Of a stretch of DNA of 64,000 nt, positions 34,559 through 43,099 are shown piece by piece. Position numbers and translations under genes: made by a program. Positions within the stretch are counted from its first letter, which is position 1, and every line of letters begins with the position of its first letter. This stretch comes from Amorphoplanes friuliensis DSM 7358 (GTDB lineage: Bacteria; Actinomycetota; Actinomycetes; Mycobacteriales; Micromonosporaceae): positions 2,890,001 to 2,954,000 of the forward strand of contig NC_022657.1 of the NCBI RefSeq assembly GCF_000494755.1. The letters are read 5' to 3'. The notes beneath the pieces are model-generated. The model was not told where the DNA came from, did not search any database, and saw nothing but the letters and a program-made list of their open reading frames with translations.

Positions 34559-35413
34559 ATGGACAAGCAGGAACTCGGTGCGTTCCTCCGCAGCCGGCGT
34601 GAGCGGCTCCAGCCGGAGGATGTAGGCCTGTCCTCGGGCCCCCGGCGGCGTGCCCCGGGGCTGCGCCGGGAGGAGATCGCGGTGCTCGCGCACATCTCCA
34701 CCGAGTACTACGTCCGGCTCGAGCAGGGCCGGGCCCCGCGGCCGTCCGGTGAGGTGCTCGCCGGGATCGCGGGCGCGCTGCGGCTCACCGGCGCCGAGTC
34801 CGACCATCTGCACCTGCTGGCCGGCACGGCGCCGATCCGGTCGGGCCTGCACTGCCGGGAGGTCCGCCCGAGCGTCGTGGCGCTGCTGGAACGGCTGCCT
34901 CAGACGGCCGGCTTTGTCGTGTCCGCGGCGTACGAGGTGCTCGCCTGGAACGACCTGGCGGCGGCCCTCATGGAGGACTTCGCCGCCCTCACCCCGGAGA
35001 ACCGGAACCTGGCCCGCAAGGCGTTCCCGGCGTCGGCGCATCAGGGCCCGACACCGTACGGAATTCACGACGGTGCCGAGTTCCGGCTGAACGTGGTCAG
35101 GAGGCTTCGCGGCACGCTCGCCCGGTATCCGGCCGATCCGACGGTGACCGGCCTGATCGAGGAACTGTGCGAGGGCAGCCCCGACTTCGCCCGCCTCTGG
35201 GAACGCCATGACGTGGAGGCGGTGCCGGTGCTGAGGAAGACCTTCCGGCACCCGGTCGTCGGCGACATCACGCTCGACTGCGATGCGATGACCCTGGAGG
35301 ACACCGACCAGCACCTCGTCCTCTACAGCGCCCCGAAGGGCTCGCGTGACGCGGAGGCCCTGGCCCTGCTGAACGTGCTCGGAACCGAAACGATCAGCCC
35401 TCACCTGCGCTGA
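34559..35413 (+). CDS. MmyB-like XRE-family transcriptional regulator
   Basis: A 284-residue regulator with the XRE HTH at about residues 8-72 (GLRREEIAVLAHISTEYYVR, 20 residues, and LEQGR) and a C-terminal MmyB-like domain (VLAWNDLAAAL, FRHPVVGDITLDCD, LVLYSAPKGSRDAEALALL). The fold and SDR neighbourhood match the MmyB-like family associated with SDR genes. No leaderless -10 box is obvious in front of this copy, unlike its paralogues. It is divergent from the SDR at 33689-34471, its likely target. Confidence 0.93.
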   Translation: MDKQELGAFLRSRRERLQPEDVGLSSGPRRRAPGLRREEIAVLAHISTEYYVRLEQGRAPRPSGEVLAGIAGALRLTGAESDHLHLLAGTAPIRSGLHCREVRPSVVALLERLPQTAGFVVSAAYEVLAWNDLAAALMEDFAALTPENRNLARKAFPASAHQGPTPYGIHDGAEFRLNVVRRLRGTLARYPADPTVTGLIEELCEGSPDFARLWERHDVEAVPVLRKTFRHPVVGDITLDCDAMTLEDTDQHLVLYSAPKGSRDAEALALLNVLGTETISPHLR

Positions 35414-35543
35414 CGGCGGCAAGCCGGCGCAGCTGGCGAGGCGACAACTCTGCTCGTCCCAGGCCTCGGCGCCGTGGAGTCTGAACACTTTTCCGGGCGA
35501 TCGGCAATGTCAGGTTGGAAGCGAAAACCTGCCGAGGAGGGCC

Positions 35544-36116
35544 ATGGCTTCGGATGCGGATTTGATAGGCCGGTCGCTGAATGGCGATGTCGACGCCTTC
35601 GTGGAAGTCGTCGAGCGGCACGAGGCCGCCGTCGGCTCCTACCTGGCTCGCAGGGCGGGGCGCGATGCGGCTGAGGATCTGCTGGGTGAGGTCTGGGTTG
35701 CGGCGTTCGCGTCGCGGCAGTCCTACGACCAGTCGTACGGCGATGCACGGCCCTGGCTGTACGGGGTGGCGTTGAATCGCATTCGCCGCTACTTCCGGTC
35801 CCGGCCGGCCGAGGACCTGGTCGCTGACGTGACAGACCTGGCTACCGGATGGGATCCGTGGTCGGCGGTGGACCTCGGCATGGACGCCCGTGCGGTACTC
35901 CGATCGGCTCTGCTGCGGCTCAAACCCGAGGAGCGGGAGGTCCTGAGGCTCGTCGCCTGGGAGGACCTGACCGCGGCGGACGCCGCACGGACACTCGGCA
36001 TGCCGGCCGGCACCGCGAGGCGGCTGCTGAGCCAGGCCAGGGCGGCATTGCGCGACGCGCCGGGGGTGTCCGCGCTTCTGAAGGAACGCAACAGCGCGAA
36101 GGAGAGACACCGATGA
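35544..36116 (+). CDS. ECF-type RNA polymerase sigma factor
   Basis: A 190-residue sigma-70-like factor with region 2 (about residues 15-85: ADLLGEVWV-like DLLGEVWVAAF, RPWLYGVALNRIRRYFRSR) and region 4 (about 118-170: LLRLKPEEREVLRLVAWEDL, TAADAARTLGMPAGTARRLL). Regions 1 and 3 are absent, as in ECF sigmas. A GAGGAGG-like site precedes ATG 35544. Its stop overlaps the start of the next gene (ATGA), which encodes a single-span membrane protein that probably acts as, or together with, its anti-sigma factor. Signal unknown. Confidence 0.93.
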   Translation: MASDADLIGRSLNGDVDAFVEVVERHEAAVGSYLARRAGRDAAEDLLGEVWVAAFASRQSYDQSYGDARPWLYGVALNRIRRYFRSRPAEDLVADVTDLATGWDPWSAVDLGMDARAVLRSALLRLKPEEREVLRLVAWEDLTAADAARTLGMPAGTARRLLSQARAALRDAPGVSALLKERNSAKERHR

Positions 36117-37258
36117 CCGACGAGCTCGATCTGATCGGTGAGTTGGGCAAGGCAGAAGCTCTGCGCCCGGAGGCGTATCAGCGGGCGCGAACGGCGCTAC
36201 GGGCGGCCATGGCCGACCCCGGAACCGTGCGGTTGCTGGACGCGATGTCAATGGAGAACACGACTGTGGAAAAGGCTTCGACGATGGAAACGACGACCAC
36301 CACGCGGGACCACAAATTCAGCCCGGAGACTCAGCGCCGGCGCCGGATGAGCATGAAGAGCCGGCTCGGCATCGGCGCCGGGGTGGGGGTTGCCGCCGCG
36401 GCGGCGGTCGTTGCTGTGGCGCTCAACTCGTCGGCGCCCGGAGCTGGGGTGCCCGGCGACAATCCGCCGGTCGCCGCCTCGGCGCCGGCTGCCGTCGACG
36501 GGTCCGCCGAGCGTGCGCCTCTGATGACTCTGGCCGGGTCCATCAAGACGGCCACCCCGCCGGCGGGCGACGGGTGGCTGGTCAAAGCGACTCAGGTCCA
36601 CGGCAAGAAGACCATGCAGGTCATCTACACGCTGTACACCGATGATCACGCGATTTACACGGGCGACAGCGTCAAGGGCGTCAAGCGCGCGATCAGCAAG
36701 AACCAGGACCAGCTGAAGGACGGTGGCTACGCTCCGCTCCTCAAGGCGGCCGTCGCCGCGGCGGACCGCAGCCCGGCTGACGGCCGGACGCTCATGCTCA
36801 AAGCAGCCGGGGACAGGCTGGTCGGGCTTGATTCCGCGGCGCAGAAGACGGAGTGGGACAAGCAGCAGGCGGCCGCCCAGGTGATCGTCAAGCAGAAGGG
36901 TGGCAACTTCAAGCCGAAGCCGTACAGCCCTCAGGCCGTCAAGGCGCACCTCGACAACGCCCTGTGGGCGTACAGCACCCAGGCCTTGTCCGCCGGCGAC
37001 GGCAACACCGAGGTCCGGGCCGGTGTGCTGCGTCTGCTGTCCACCATCGACGCAGTCAGCGTCAAGGACTCCACCACCAACGGCACAGCCACGCTGACGA
37101 TCATCGCCGGCCCCGAGGTGTTCGGCGGCGCGGGTGACGAGGTCCTGACCGTCGACGCCAAGACCGGCATGCTGGTCAAGGACGTGTCCACCGTGCCGGG
37201 CCTGCCCAAGTCCACCACGACGTACGAGTCCTCCCGGGTGACGGCGGCCGAGCTCTAG
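36113..37258 (+). CDS. CU044_5270-family membrane protein coupled to ECF sigma gene
   Basis: A 381-residue protein with a cytosolic N terminus of about 80 residues (ALRPEAYQRARTALRAAMAD), one transmembrane helix (about 85-107, Ala/Val-rich) and a large exported domain of about 270 residues without Cys. Proteins named CU044_5270 regularly follow ECF sigma genes in actinomycetes and share the EAYQRARTALRAAMA-type N terminus. A role as anti-sigma factor or surface sensor is inferred from that coupling. The ATG overlaps the sigma stop codon. A long terminator follows. Confidence 0.85.
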   Translation: MTDELDLIGELGKAEALRPEAYQRARTALRAAMADPGTVRLLDAMSMENTTVEKASTMETTTTTRDHKFSPETQRRRRMSMKSRLGIGAGVGVAAAAAVVAVALNSSAPGAGVPGDNPPVAASAPAAVDGSAERAPLMTLAGSIKTATPPAGDGWLVKATQVHGKKTMQVIYTLYTDDHAIYTGDSVKGVKRAISKNQDQLKDGGYAPLLKAAVAAADRSPADGRTLMLKAAGDRLVGLDSAAQKTEWDKQQAAAQVIVKQKGGNFKPKPYSPQAVKAHLDNALWAYSTQALSAGDGNTEVRAGVLRLLSTIDAVSVKDSTTNGTATLTIIAGPEVFGGAGDEVLTVDAKTGMLVKDVSTVPGLPKSTTTYESSRVTAAEL

Positions 37259-37303
37259 GCCGGTAGCTCCCGGACGGGCGTAACTGGCCCAGCAGGTGAC
37301 AAC

Positions 37304-37335
37304 GGTGCGGGCCGCCTACCCAGGCGGCCCGCACC
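37304..37335. terminator. Terminator between convergent genes
   Basis: GGTGCGGGCCGCC and GGCGGCCCGCACC make a perfect 13-bp stem with a 6-nt loop. It lies between the CU044_5270-like gene and the convergent MmyB-like gene and can serve both directions. Confidence 0.82.
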
Positions 37336-37353
37336 TCGTTCTGCGCAGCTGGA

Positions 37354-38181
37354 TCAGGCCGGCGGTACGGCGATGCGGGTGGCCTCCAGCGTGCCCAACA
37401 GCGTGAGCGCCTCGGCGTCCGGTGAGCCGGGTTCGGCGTGGTAGACGACGAGTTGCTGGCCCGGCGCCGCGCGTACATCGAAGGTCTGCATGGCCAGCGT
37501 GAGCGGGCCGACCTCCGGGTGCAGCAGGTTCTTGGTCTGTGAGGTTTTGCCGCGGGCATCCTGGCGGGCCCACAACGCGCCGAAGTCCGGGCTCCGGGCC
37601 AGCAGGGTGTCGACGACGCGGACCAGAACCGGGTCGTTCGGGGCCACACCCCAGGCGAGGCGCAGACCGGCCGCGGTGTGGGCCGCCACGTCCGGCCAGT
37701 CGGGGTAGAACGTGCGGGCCGCCGGTTCCAGGAAGACCTTGAACGCGAGGTTCCCGGTCGCACCGAACAGGGCTGTGCCGAGCTGGTTGGCGGCCAGCAC
37801 GTCGTAGGCGCGGCCGAGAACGAGCGCGGGGTTTTCCGGCCACATGTCCAGGAGCCGGCGCAGCTGGGGGTCGGCGCGTTCGGTCGCGGCCAACGGGTGG
37901 GCGCGAGGGCTGAGCCCGGCGAGGCGGTGCAGATGCTCCCGGGCGTCCGGGTCGAGCCGCAGGGTGCGGGCGAGGGCCTCGAGGACCTGCGCGGACGGGT
38001 GGCGCTCGCGGCCCTGCTCGAGGCGTACGTAGTAGTCGGCGCTCATGCCCGCGAGCAGGGCCACCTCCTCGCGCCGCAGTCCCGGCACCCGCCGGACACC
38101 GGAGGTGACCAGGTTCGCGTCGGCCGGTGTCACCTTGGGCCGGTGCAGCCGCAGGAAGTCGCCGAGGGCAGTGGTCGCCAT
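37354..38181 (-). CDS. MmyB-like XRE-family transcriptional regulator
   Basis: A 275-residue regulator: XRE HTH at about residues 8-72 (GLRREEVALLAGMSADYYVR, LEQGRERHPS) and an MmyB-like C-terminal domain (VLAANQLGTALFG, FYPDWPDVAAHTAAGL, VGPLTLAMQTFDVRAAPGQQ, LVVYHAEPGSPDAEALTLLG). It is divergent from the SDR starting at 38269, the likely target. A TATCCT -10 box 7 nt upstream of ATG suggests a leaderless transcript. Confidence 0.93.
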   Translation of the reverse strand: MATTALGDFLRLHRPKVTPADANLVTSGVRRVPGLRREEVALLAGMSADYYVRLEQGRERHPSAQVLEALARTLRLDPDAREHLHRLAGLSPRAHPLAATERADPQLRRLLDMWPENPALVLGRAYDVLAANQLGTALFGATGNLAFKVFLEPAARTFYPDWPDVAAHTAAGLRLAWGVAPNDPVLVRVVDTLLARSPDFGALWARQDARGKTSQTKNLLHPEVGPLTLAMQTFDVRAAPGQQLVVYHAEPGSPDAEALTLLGTLEATRIAVPPA

Positions 38182-38188
38182 GGGTCCG

Positions 38189-38194
38189 AGGATA
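38189..38194 (-). promoter_or_regulatory. -10 box of a leaderless promoter for the MmyB-like gene at 38181
   Basis: On the minus strand TATCCT ends 7 nt before ATG 38181, with no ribosome site in between. Same layout as for the paralogues at 4145, 53700 and 56356. Confidence 0.55.
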
Positions 38195-38268
38195 CGGCGG
38201 CGGGCGCCGGCTCAGCCTGGGTGCGGTTCCCCCTGGATGGCACCCGGCGCGGCGGTGAGGCTGAAGTC

Positions 38269-38985
38269 ATGACCGATTCCAAGACGATTCTGATCACCGG
38301 CGCGAGCAGCGGCATCGGGGCGGCCACCGCGCGCCGTCTCGCGGACCAGGGGCACACCGTCGTGCTGGGCGCGCGGCGGGTGGACCGGCTCGAAGCCATC
38401 CGCGACGCCGGTGGCGACGTGCACATCGACCGGCTCGACGTCACCGACCGCGCGGACGTCACGCGGTTCGTCGACGCCGCGGTCAGCACCCACGGCCGCA
38501 TCGACGTGCTGATCAACAACGCCGGGGTGATGCCGCTGTCGATGCTCGACGCCCTGCTCGTGGAGGAGTGGGACCGCATGATCGACGTCAACATCCGCGG
38601 GCTGCTGCACGGCATCGCGGCCGCGCTGCCGCACTTCCAGCGGCAGGGGTCCGGCCATTTCATCACCGTCGCGTCGATCGGCGCGCACGAGGTGTCACCG
38701 ACCGCCGCTGTGTACTGCGGCACCAAGTACGCGGCCTGGGCCATCACCGAGGGCCTGCGCCGCGAGGTCGACCCATCGGTCCGGGTGACCACGATCTCGC
38801 CCGGCGTGGTCGAGTCCGAACTCGCCGAGTCCATCAGCGACCCGGTGGCCCGCGCGGAGATGAAGGCCTACCGGGCGAACTCGATCCCGGCGGACGCTGT
38901 CGCGCGCGCTGCCGCGTACGCGATCGGTGAGCCGGACGGTGTCGACGTGAACGAGATCATCGTCCGTCCCGCGATGCAACGCTGA
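38269..38985 (+). CDS. SDR-family oxidoreductase
   Basis: A 238-residue classical SDR: TGASSGIG at about residue 11, LINNAGVMPLS, Ser in TVASIGAHE and YCGTKYAAWAITEGLR as the Tyr/Lys motif. The C terminus PDGVDVNEIIVRPAMQR is typical of NADP-dependent SDRs related to YdfG/serine dehydrogenases. A GAGG site precedes ATG 38269. It is divergent from the MmyB-like regulator at 38181 and forms one of the repeated SDR/MmyB units. Confidence 0.94.
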   Translation: MTDSKTILITGASSGIGAATARRLADQGHTVVLGARRVDRLEAIRDAGGDVHIDRLDVTDRADVTRFVDAAVSTHGRIDVLINNAGVMPLSMLDALLVEEWDRMIDVNIRGLLHGIAAALPHFQRQGSGHFITVASIGAHEVSPTAAVYCGTKYAAWAITEGLRREVDPSVRVTTISPGVVESELAESISDPVARAEMKAYRANSIPADAVARAAAYAIGEPDGVDVNEIIVRPAMQR

Positions 38986-39023
38986 CAACCTCGGTCGCAG
39001 GCGGTGGCGTCCTATCATCAGAT

Positions 39024-39632
39024 ATGGACGGTGATGATTTCGACGGGGCCGTGGGCGGGCTCGTGATGCTGGCCGCGATCATCATGCTGGGAGCCTGCGT
39101 CTTCGGCGCCGACTGGGTTCGTCCGCCCGACGAAGGTGCCGGCCCGTTCGTGACCCCCGAGCGCGAAGAGACCTTCGGGATTCTTGTACTCGTCGCGGCG
39201 GGGATCTGCCTGCTCTGTGTCGTGCGGGCGATCTGGGGTGTCACGGCAACGCCCCTGGTGACCGCTGCAATAGCCGTCGTTGTCGTCGCCGGCTTCGCGA
39301 CCATGCTCTACCTCAGCCCCACCCGCATCGAGCTGCGCAACGACGGGTTCGGCGCACCCACCGTCGAAGCGACCGTGCGGCAGTCGGTGGTGTTCTACAA
39401 CAGCACCGGCACGGATCTTGTGGTGTGCCTCGGCGTCGAGGGCGTCTGCGATGCCGAGGCCAGCGGTCCCCGGAAGCTTCGCTCACCCGGTCTTGTCGTC
39501 CCCGCCGGTTACCGGGTGAGCGTAAAGATGCCTGTCGTCGCCGGCGACTTCACGGTGACTCTGGTCAGCGACCGTCCCGAGATCGAGCGCCGGGACATGA
39601 TGATCCGATCCAATCGAATCCAAGGCCCATGA
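39024..39632 (+). CDS. Hypothetical membrane protein with exported C-terminal domain
   Basis: A 202-residue protein with three hydrophobic helices (about residues 10-30, 50-70 and 75-97) followed by an exported beta-rich domain of about 100 residues (RQSVVFYNSTGTDLVVCLG, VPAGYRVSVKMPVVAGDFTV). The two Cys in LVVCLGVEGVCD may form a disulfide. The domain has the look of a small Greek-key beta sandwich. No family was recognised. It is codirectional with the SDR but separated by 38 nt. Confidence 0.72.
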   Translation: MDGDDFDGAVGGLVMLAAIIMLGACVFGADWVRPPDEGAGPFVTPEREETFGILVLVAAGICLLCVVRAIWGVTATPLVTAAIAVVVVAGFATMLYLSPTRIELRNDGFGAPTVEATVRQSVVFYNSTGTDLVVCLGVEGVCDAEASGPRKLRSPGLVVPAGYRVSVKMPVVAGDFTVTLVSDRPEIERRDMMIRSNRIQGP

Positions 39633-39667
39633 CCGGCTGACGGTGATGAGATGGTCGGCCCGGGTGC

Positions 39668-40429
39668 TCAGTGATGGCGCAGCAGTGACATCGCCGCCAG
39701 GCCGGCGCCGTTGAGTGCGGCGGTGCGCGGTGAGGACGCCCGGTGGACACGCACCTGCAGCAGGCCGGCGATGGCCGTGGCCAGGTCCGGGCGCACAGCG
39801 CCGTCACCGACCAGCAGGACTCCCCGCGCCAGCGCTGTGGCCGACTCCGCAGGGTCGGGGCCTGCGCACAGGTCATCGATGTGGCGACGGACGGTGTCAC
39901 TGATCAGGTCCACGGTGGCGCCGCGGTCGAGATCTCGCGTACCGATCTCGGTGCGGCGGGCGGTGTGGACACGACCGTCGGTGAGCAGCGCGACCTCGGT
40001 CAGTTCGGCGCCGATGTCGACGACCAGCAAGCTTCCCGCGGCCGCCCCTGAACCGATGGCGGCGGCACGAACGGTGTCGATGAAGATCACCCTTTCGGGC
40101 GCGAGGACGGCGTGGAGCACTCGGCGGGTGGCTTCCTGGTCGGCCTCGGAAGCCAGCACCGGCCGGCAAGCAACGACCACACCGCCTCGAGGCAGGGGCT
40201 GCGGAAATCGGCCGACGAGCCGGGTCAGCTGATTCGTACAGCCGTCGAGGTCGACGACGCGACCCCGGTGTACGGGCATCGCGGTATCACTCCAGGAGTC
40301 GTTGACAGTGCCGTGGTGGGCGGCCCACACCCCTACGGTGCGGCTGCCGAGGTCCACGGCGAGTGCAGTCGGCCGGAGTTTCGCGACCGGCGGGCCAGGC
40401 AGGGGTGCCGGTCTCAGGGGCACGACCAT
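39668..40429 (-). CDS. Actin/Hsp70-fold protein of unknown function
   Basis: A 253-residue protein with elements of the actin-ATPase fold: phosphate-1 ALAVDLGSRTVGVWA at about residue 22, phosphate-2 LLVVDIGAELTEVALL at about 128, and the adenosine-like GVLLVGDGAVRPDLATAIAG near 213. It is much shorter than Hsp70 or FtsA and resembles reduced MreB/Hsp70-like proteins found near stress genes in actinomycetes. AAGGAG precedes ATG 40429. It is codirectional with and downstream of a CBS-BON gene in the island. Whether it binds ATP is not known. Confidence 0.72.
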   Translation of the reverse strand: MVVPLRPAPLPGPPVAKLRPTALAVDLGSRTVGVWAAHHGTVNDSWSDTAMPVHRGRVVDLDGCTNQLTRLVGRFPQPLPRGGVVVACRPVLASEADQEATRRVLHAVLAPERVIFIDTVRAAAIGSGAAAGSLLVVDIGAELTEVALLTDGRVHTARRTEIGTRDLDRGATVDLISDTVRRHIDDLCAGPDPAESATALARGVLLVGDGAVRPDLATAIAGLLQVRVHRASSPRTAALNGAGLAAMSLLRHH

Positions 40430-40464
40430 CTCGGCTCCTTTCGAGGGTGGGCCTTGTGCTGTCT

Positions 40465-41217
40465 TCAGGCGTCCTGGTGTTGTCTGTGCCTGCGGGTGAG
40501 CCGGATTCGACCGCGGCGACGCTGCTTCCCCGGCGGGAACGGTTCGGCGCTGAACGGGTGGGTGCGGTCGACGGCGGAGCGGACCAGTTCGGCATCGTCG
40601 AACTCGTACCGGACTCGATTGACCACCGTGGTGACACCCGGCACCCTCCCGGCCACCCGGGTGACGATGTCGGCGGTGGAGAGCCGGCCCACCGTGCCGG
40701 TCAGCGTCGCTGTGCCCTCGCGGACCTGCACCCTGACCTGCTCTGGGCGGATCCACAGCCGGCGGCGCAGCACCGCCTCGACCTCCCGCCGGATCGCCGC
40801 ATCGTTGCGGGCGTAGGGGCGAAGCAGATCGCCGCGGGACACCACTCCGAGCAGTCGTCCCTGCGGATCGGTCACCAGCAATCGGCGGATGTTGCGGACC
40901 TGCATGGTTCTGGCGGCTCGGGTCAGCGACGCGTCGGCACCGATGGACAGTGCCGGGGAGGTCATCAGGTCTCCCGCTCGCACCGCTGTGACCTTGGCCT
41001 TCCGGCGGCCGCGTCGCTGGTTGTCCCTCGCGCCGCCGGCGACACCGGCGAGCAGATCGGTCTGAGAGACAAAACCGAGCACGTCACCCGTTGCGTCAGT
41101 CACCGGTACGGCGCTGATGCCCTCGCGTTCCAGCAGACCAGCCAGCTGACCGACAGGGGTTTCCACCCCCACGGTGACCACCTCTCGTGTCATCACGTCA
41201 TCGACCTGCCATTGCAT
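40465..41217 (-). CDS. CBS-BON domain protein
   Basis: A 250-residue protein with two CBS motifs (about residues 8-65: VDDVMTREVVTVGVETPVGQ, and 92-150: AGDLMTSPALSIGADASLTR, each 20 residues) that should form one Bateman module for adenine nucleotides. A BON domain follows (about 155-220: LWIRPEQVRVQVREGTATLT, GRVPGVTTVVNRVRY), and the tail is basic. CBS-BON proteins are common in actinobacterial stress and dormancy regulons. GGGAGG lies 7 nt before ATG 41217. A paralogue lies at 43100-43897. Confidence 0.92.
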   Translation of the reverse strand: MQWQVDDVMTREVVTVGVETPVGQLAGLLEREGISAVPVTDATGDVLGFVSQTDLLAGVAGGARDNQRRGRRKAKVTAVRAGDLMTSPALSIGADASLTRAARTMQVRNIRRLLVTDPQGRLLGVVSRGDLLRPYARNDAAIRREVEAVLRRRLWIRPEQVRVQVREGTATLTGTVGRLSTADIVTRVAGRVPGVTTVVNRVRYEFDDAELVRSAVDRTHPFSAEPFPPGKQRRRGRIRLTRRHRQHQDA

Positions 41218-41374
41218 TTCGACACCTCCCTTGTACTGTCCCGGACACGTTCTTCTTGTCCCGTCCATCCTCTCCGCGACGAGTGCACACCGACTACGGT
41301 CGGCGACGGCGACGTTCCTCGTTCTTGCTTGCCGACCTCCGGCAACCTCCGCTGTCGTCGCCCGGGCGGTCTAG

Positions 41375-41393
41375 ACTGCCGATGGTCGGCAAT
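41375..41393. promoter_or_regulatory. 19-bp palindromic site, copy 1 (upstream of PucR-type gene)
   Basis: ACTGCCGATGGTCGGCAAT is a near-palindrome that matches the perfect site at 44052-44070 at 16 of 19 positions. It lies between the divergent CBS-BON gene and the PucR-type regulator gene. The shared sequence suggests a common regulator, most simply the PucR-type protein itself. Confidence 0.65.
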
Positions 41394-41494
41394 GGCGGCT
41401 GATGAAGCCGTGCTGCCGCCGCCCGATCCGCAACGGCGGACGGCTATCGAGCCGACGGGTGCCACGGCATCAGTGGCTCGAGGGCGAGGCGGAA

Positions 41495-42739
41495 ATGACC
41501 GAGAGAGCTCAGCGGCGCGGCGGGCGCCGGCCGGCAAAACCGCAGGCTGGGGACGCGTGGCTGATCGACGTCGCCGAGGGAGCCGGCAGGGACGCCGGCG
41601 CTGTTCCCGTGGAACTGCTCGGCGACTATCTGCCGCTGCTCGCCGACGCGGCCACGCACGGGCGCCGGGCCAAGCGCCGTGAGCTGGACGCGGTCGAGCT
41701 GCTCGGCCGACGCGCCGCCGAGCAGGGAATCTCGGCCGGAAAGGTGGTCCAGCTCTACTTGTCCGCCGCCCGGCGACTGTGGCAGGACCTCCCCACGGTG
41801 GTGCGTTCGCGTGACCCTGAGGAGGTGCGCGCGGCCGCGGCGGCGGTCCTGCAGGTTGTCGACGACGCGGTCGCGACCCTGGCCGAGGGATACGCGGTCG
41901 CCCGCCGCGATTTGGTGCGCCGGGAAGAGTCGCTGCGCCGGGAACTGATCGACGATCTGCTGCGCGGTGACTCCGACCTGGGCACCCTGGTGGGGCGCGC
42001 GGAGCCGTTCGGGCTCGACCTCGCCCGGGTGCATCAGGTGGCGCTGGCGGCGCCCAGCCGACGGTTGCCGGACGCCGATGCCGCGATCAGCGCCCTCGAG
42101 GCGGTGGTGTTCGACCGGCTCGGGGACCGTGACGTCCTCGTCGCCACCAAGGACGGCCTGCTCGTCGTGCTGGCACCCGCCGATGCCGGTGCCACGGGCC
42201 GGATGTCGTCCGGGATGGACGCGAGCAATGAACTCGGCCGGCTCATGCACCGGGAGTTGAGCCGGCTGCACCGCGGCCGTCCCTGGCGGGTCGCCGTCGG
42301 CCGCGCTCATCCCGGCCTGTACGGCATCGCCCGTTCCTACGAGGAAGCCCGGGAGGCGCTCACCATGGCCGGGCGCCTGAACACGAACACTCCGGTGATC
42401 AACGCTCATGACCTGCTGATCTACCGTGTTCTGCTCCGCGACCAGCCTGCCATCGTGGACCTGGTCCAGGCGGCGCTCACCCCCCTCGTCCAGGCCCGCG
42501 GCGGCGCCGGGCCGCTGCTCGACACCCTGGAGGCGTACTTCGCCACCGGTGCGGTGGCCACCGAGTCGGCGAAGCGGCTGCACGTCTCGGTGCGCACCGT
42601 CACCTACCGGCTGGCGCGGATCAAGACGTTGACGGGCTACGACCCGGCCGATCCCGCGCATCGCTTCACACTGCAGGCAGCGGTGCTCGGCGCCAAGGTG
42701 CTCAACTGGCCGCAGGAGCCACTGCCCATTCCTGCCTGA
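41495..42739 (+). CDS. PucR/CdaR-type helix-turn-helix transcriptional regulator
   Basis: A 414-residue regulator. The N-terminal region has helices like PucR-associated RsbRD-type sensors (DYLPLLADAA, LYLSAARRLWQDLP). A central GGDEF-like CdaR domain spans about 165-290 (PFGLDLARVHQVALAAPSRR, WRVAVGRAHPGLYGIARSYE). The C terminus has the PucR HTH (about 340-400: LLDTLEAYFATGAVATESAK, RLHVSVRTVTYRLARIKTLT). Such proteins activate catabolic or stress genes in response to small ligands. ATG 41495 has CGGA/GAGG upstream. The 19-bp palindrome lies 100 bp upstream and recurs before the neighbouring genes, consistent with autoregulation. Confidence 0.9.
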   Translation: MTERAQRRGGRRPAKPQAGDAWLIDVAEGAGRDAGAVPVELLGDYLPLLADAATHGRRAKRRELDAVELLGRRAAEQGISAGKVVQLYLSAARRLWQDLPTVVRSRDPEEVRAAAAAVLQVVDDAVATLAEGYAVARRDLVRREESLRRELIDDLLRGDSDLGTLVGRAEPFGLDLARVHQVALAAPSRRLPDADAAISALEAVVFDRLGDRDVLVATKDGLLVVLAPADAGATGRMSSGMDASNELGRLMHRELSRLHRGRPWRVAVGRAHPGLYGIARSYEEAREALTMAGRLNTNTPVINAHDLLIYRVLLRDQPAIVDLVQAALTPLVQARGGAGPLLDTLEAYFATGAVATESAKRLHVSVRTVTYRLARIKTLTGYDPADPAHRFTLQAAVLGAKVLNWPQEPLPIPA

Positions 42740-42746
42740 CCGGCCG

Positions 42747-43040
42747 CTACGGCCGCGGTGGTTGCTGATCACCCGAGGAGCGGGCATTGTCGGTGAGCCA
42801 CAGGCCGCCGCTCACCCCCGCCACGCTGAGCGCGATGAGGGCCAGTCCTCCGCTGCCCGTCAGCACCGCGAAGCCCATGAGCAGAGCGGCCGAGAACAGC
42901 CACCCGCGCGCGGTCATGCCCAGCCACTCCTGAGGGCAGCGCAACCCGAGGCGCTCGAAACGCTGGGTGAAGGCGAGATCCTCTGATCGCAGTTCGTGTT
43001 CGATTTCCGTCAAGGTGCGCTGCTCGGCCTTGCTGAGCAT
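42747..43040 (-). CDS. DUF3040 membrane protein
   Basis: A 97-residue protein: the conserved LSKAEQRTLTEIEHELRSED start and FTQRF segment, then two hydrophobic helices (about 44-63 and 66-82). This is the DUF3040 family of small actinobacterial membrane proteins of unknown function. AAGGAG lies 6 nt before ATG 43040. It is convergent to the PucR-type gene and 59 nt downstream of a CBS-BON gene. Confidence 0.92.
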   Translation of the reverse strand: MLSKAEQRTLTEIEHELRSEDLAFTQRFERLGLRCPQEWLGMTARGWLFSAALLMGFAVLTGSGGLALIALSVAGVSGGLWLTDNARSSGDQQPPRP

Positions 43041-43099
43041 GCCTGTCTCCTTTCCGTGGGCGGCAGGCCGCGTCGAGGCACTGGAGCCGATCTGTCCGG

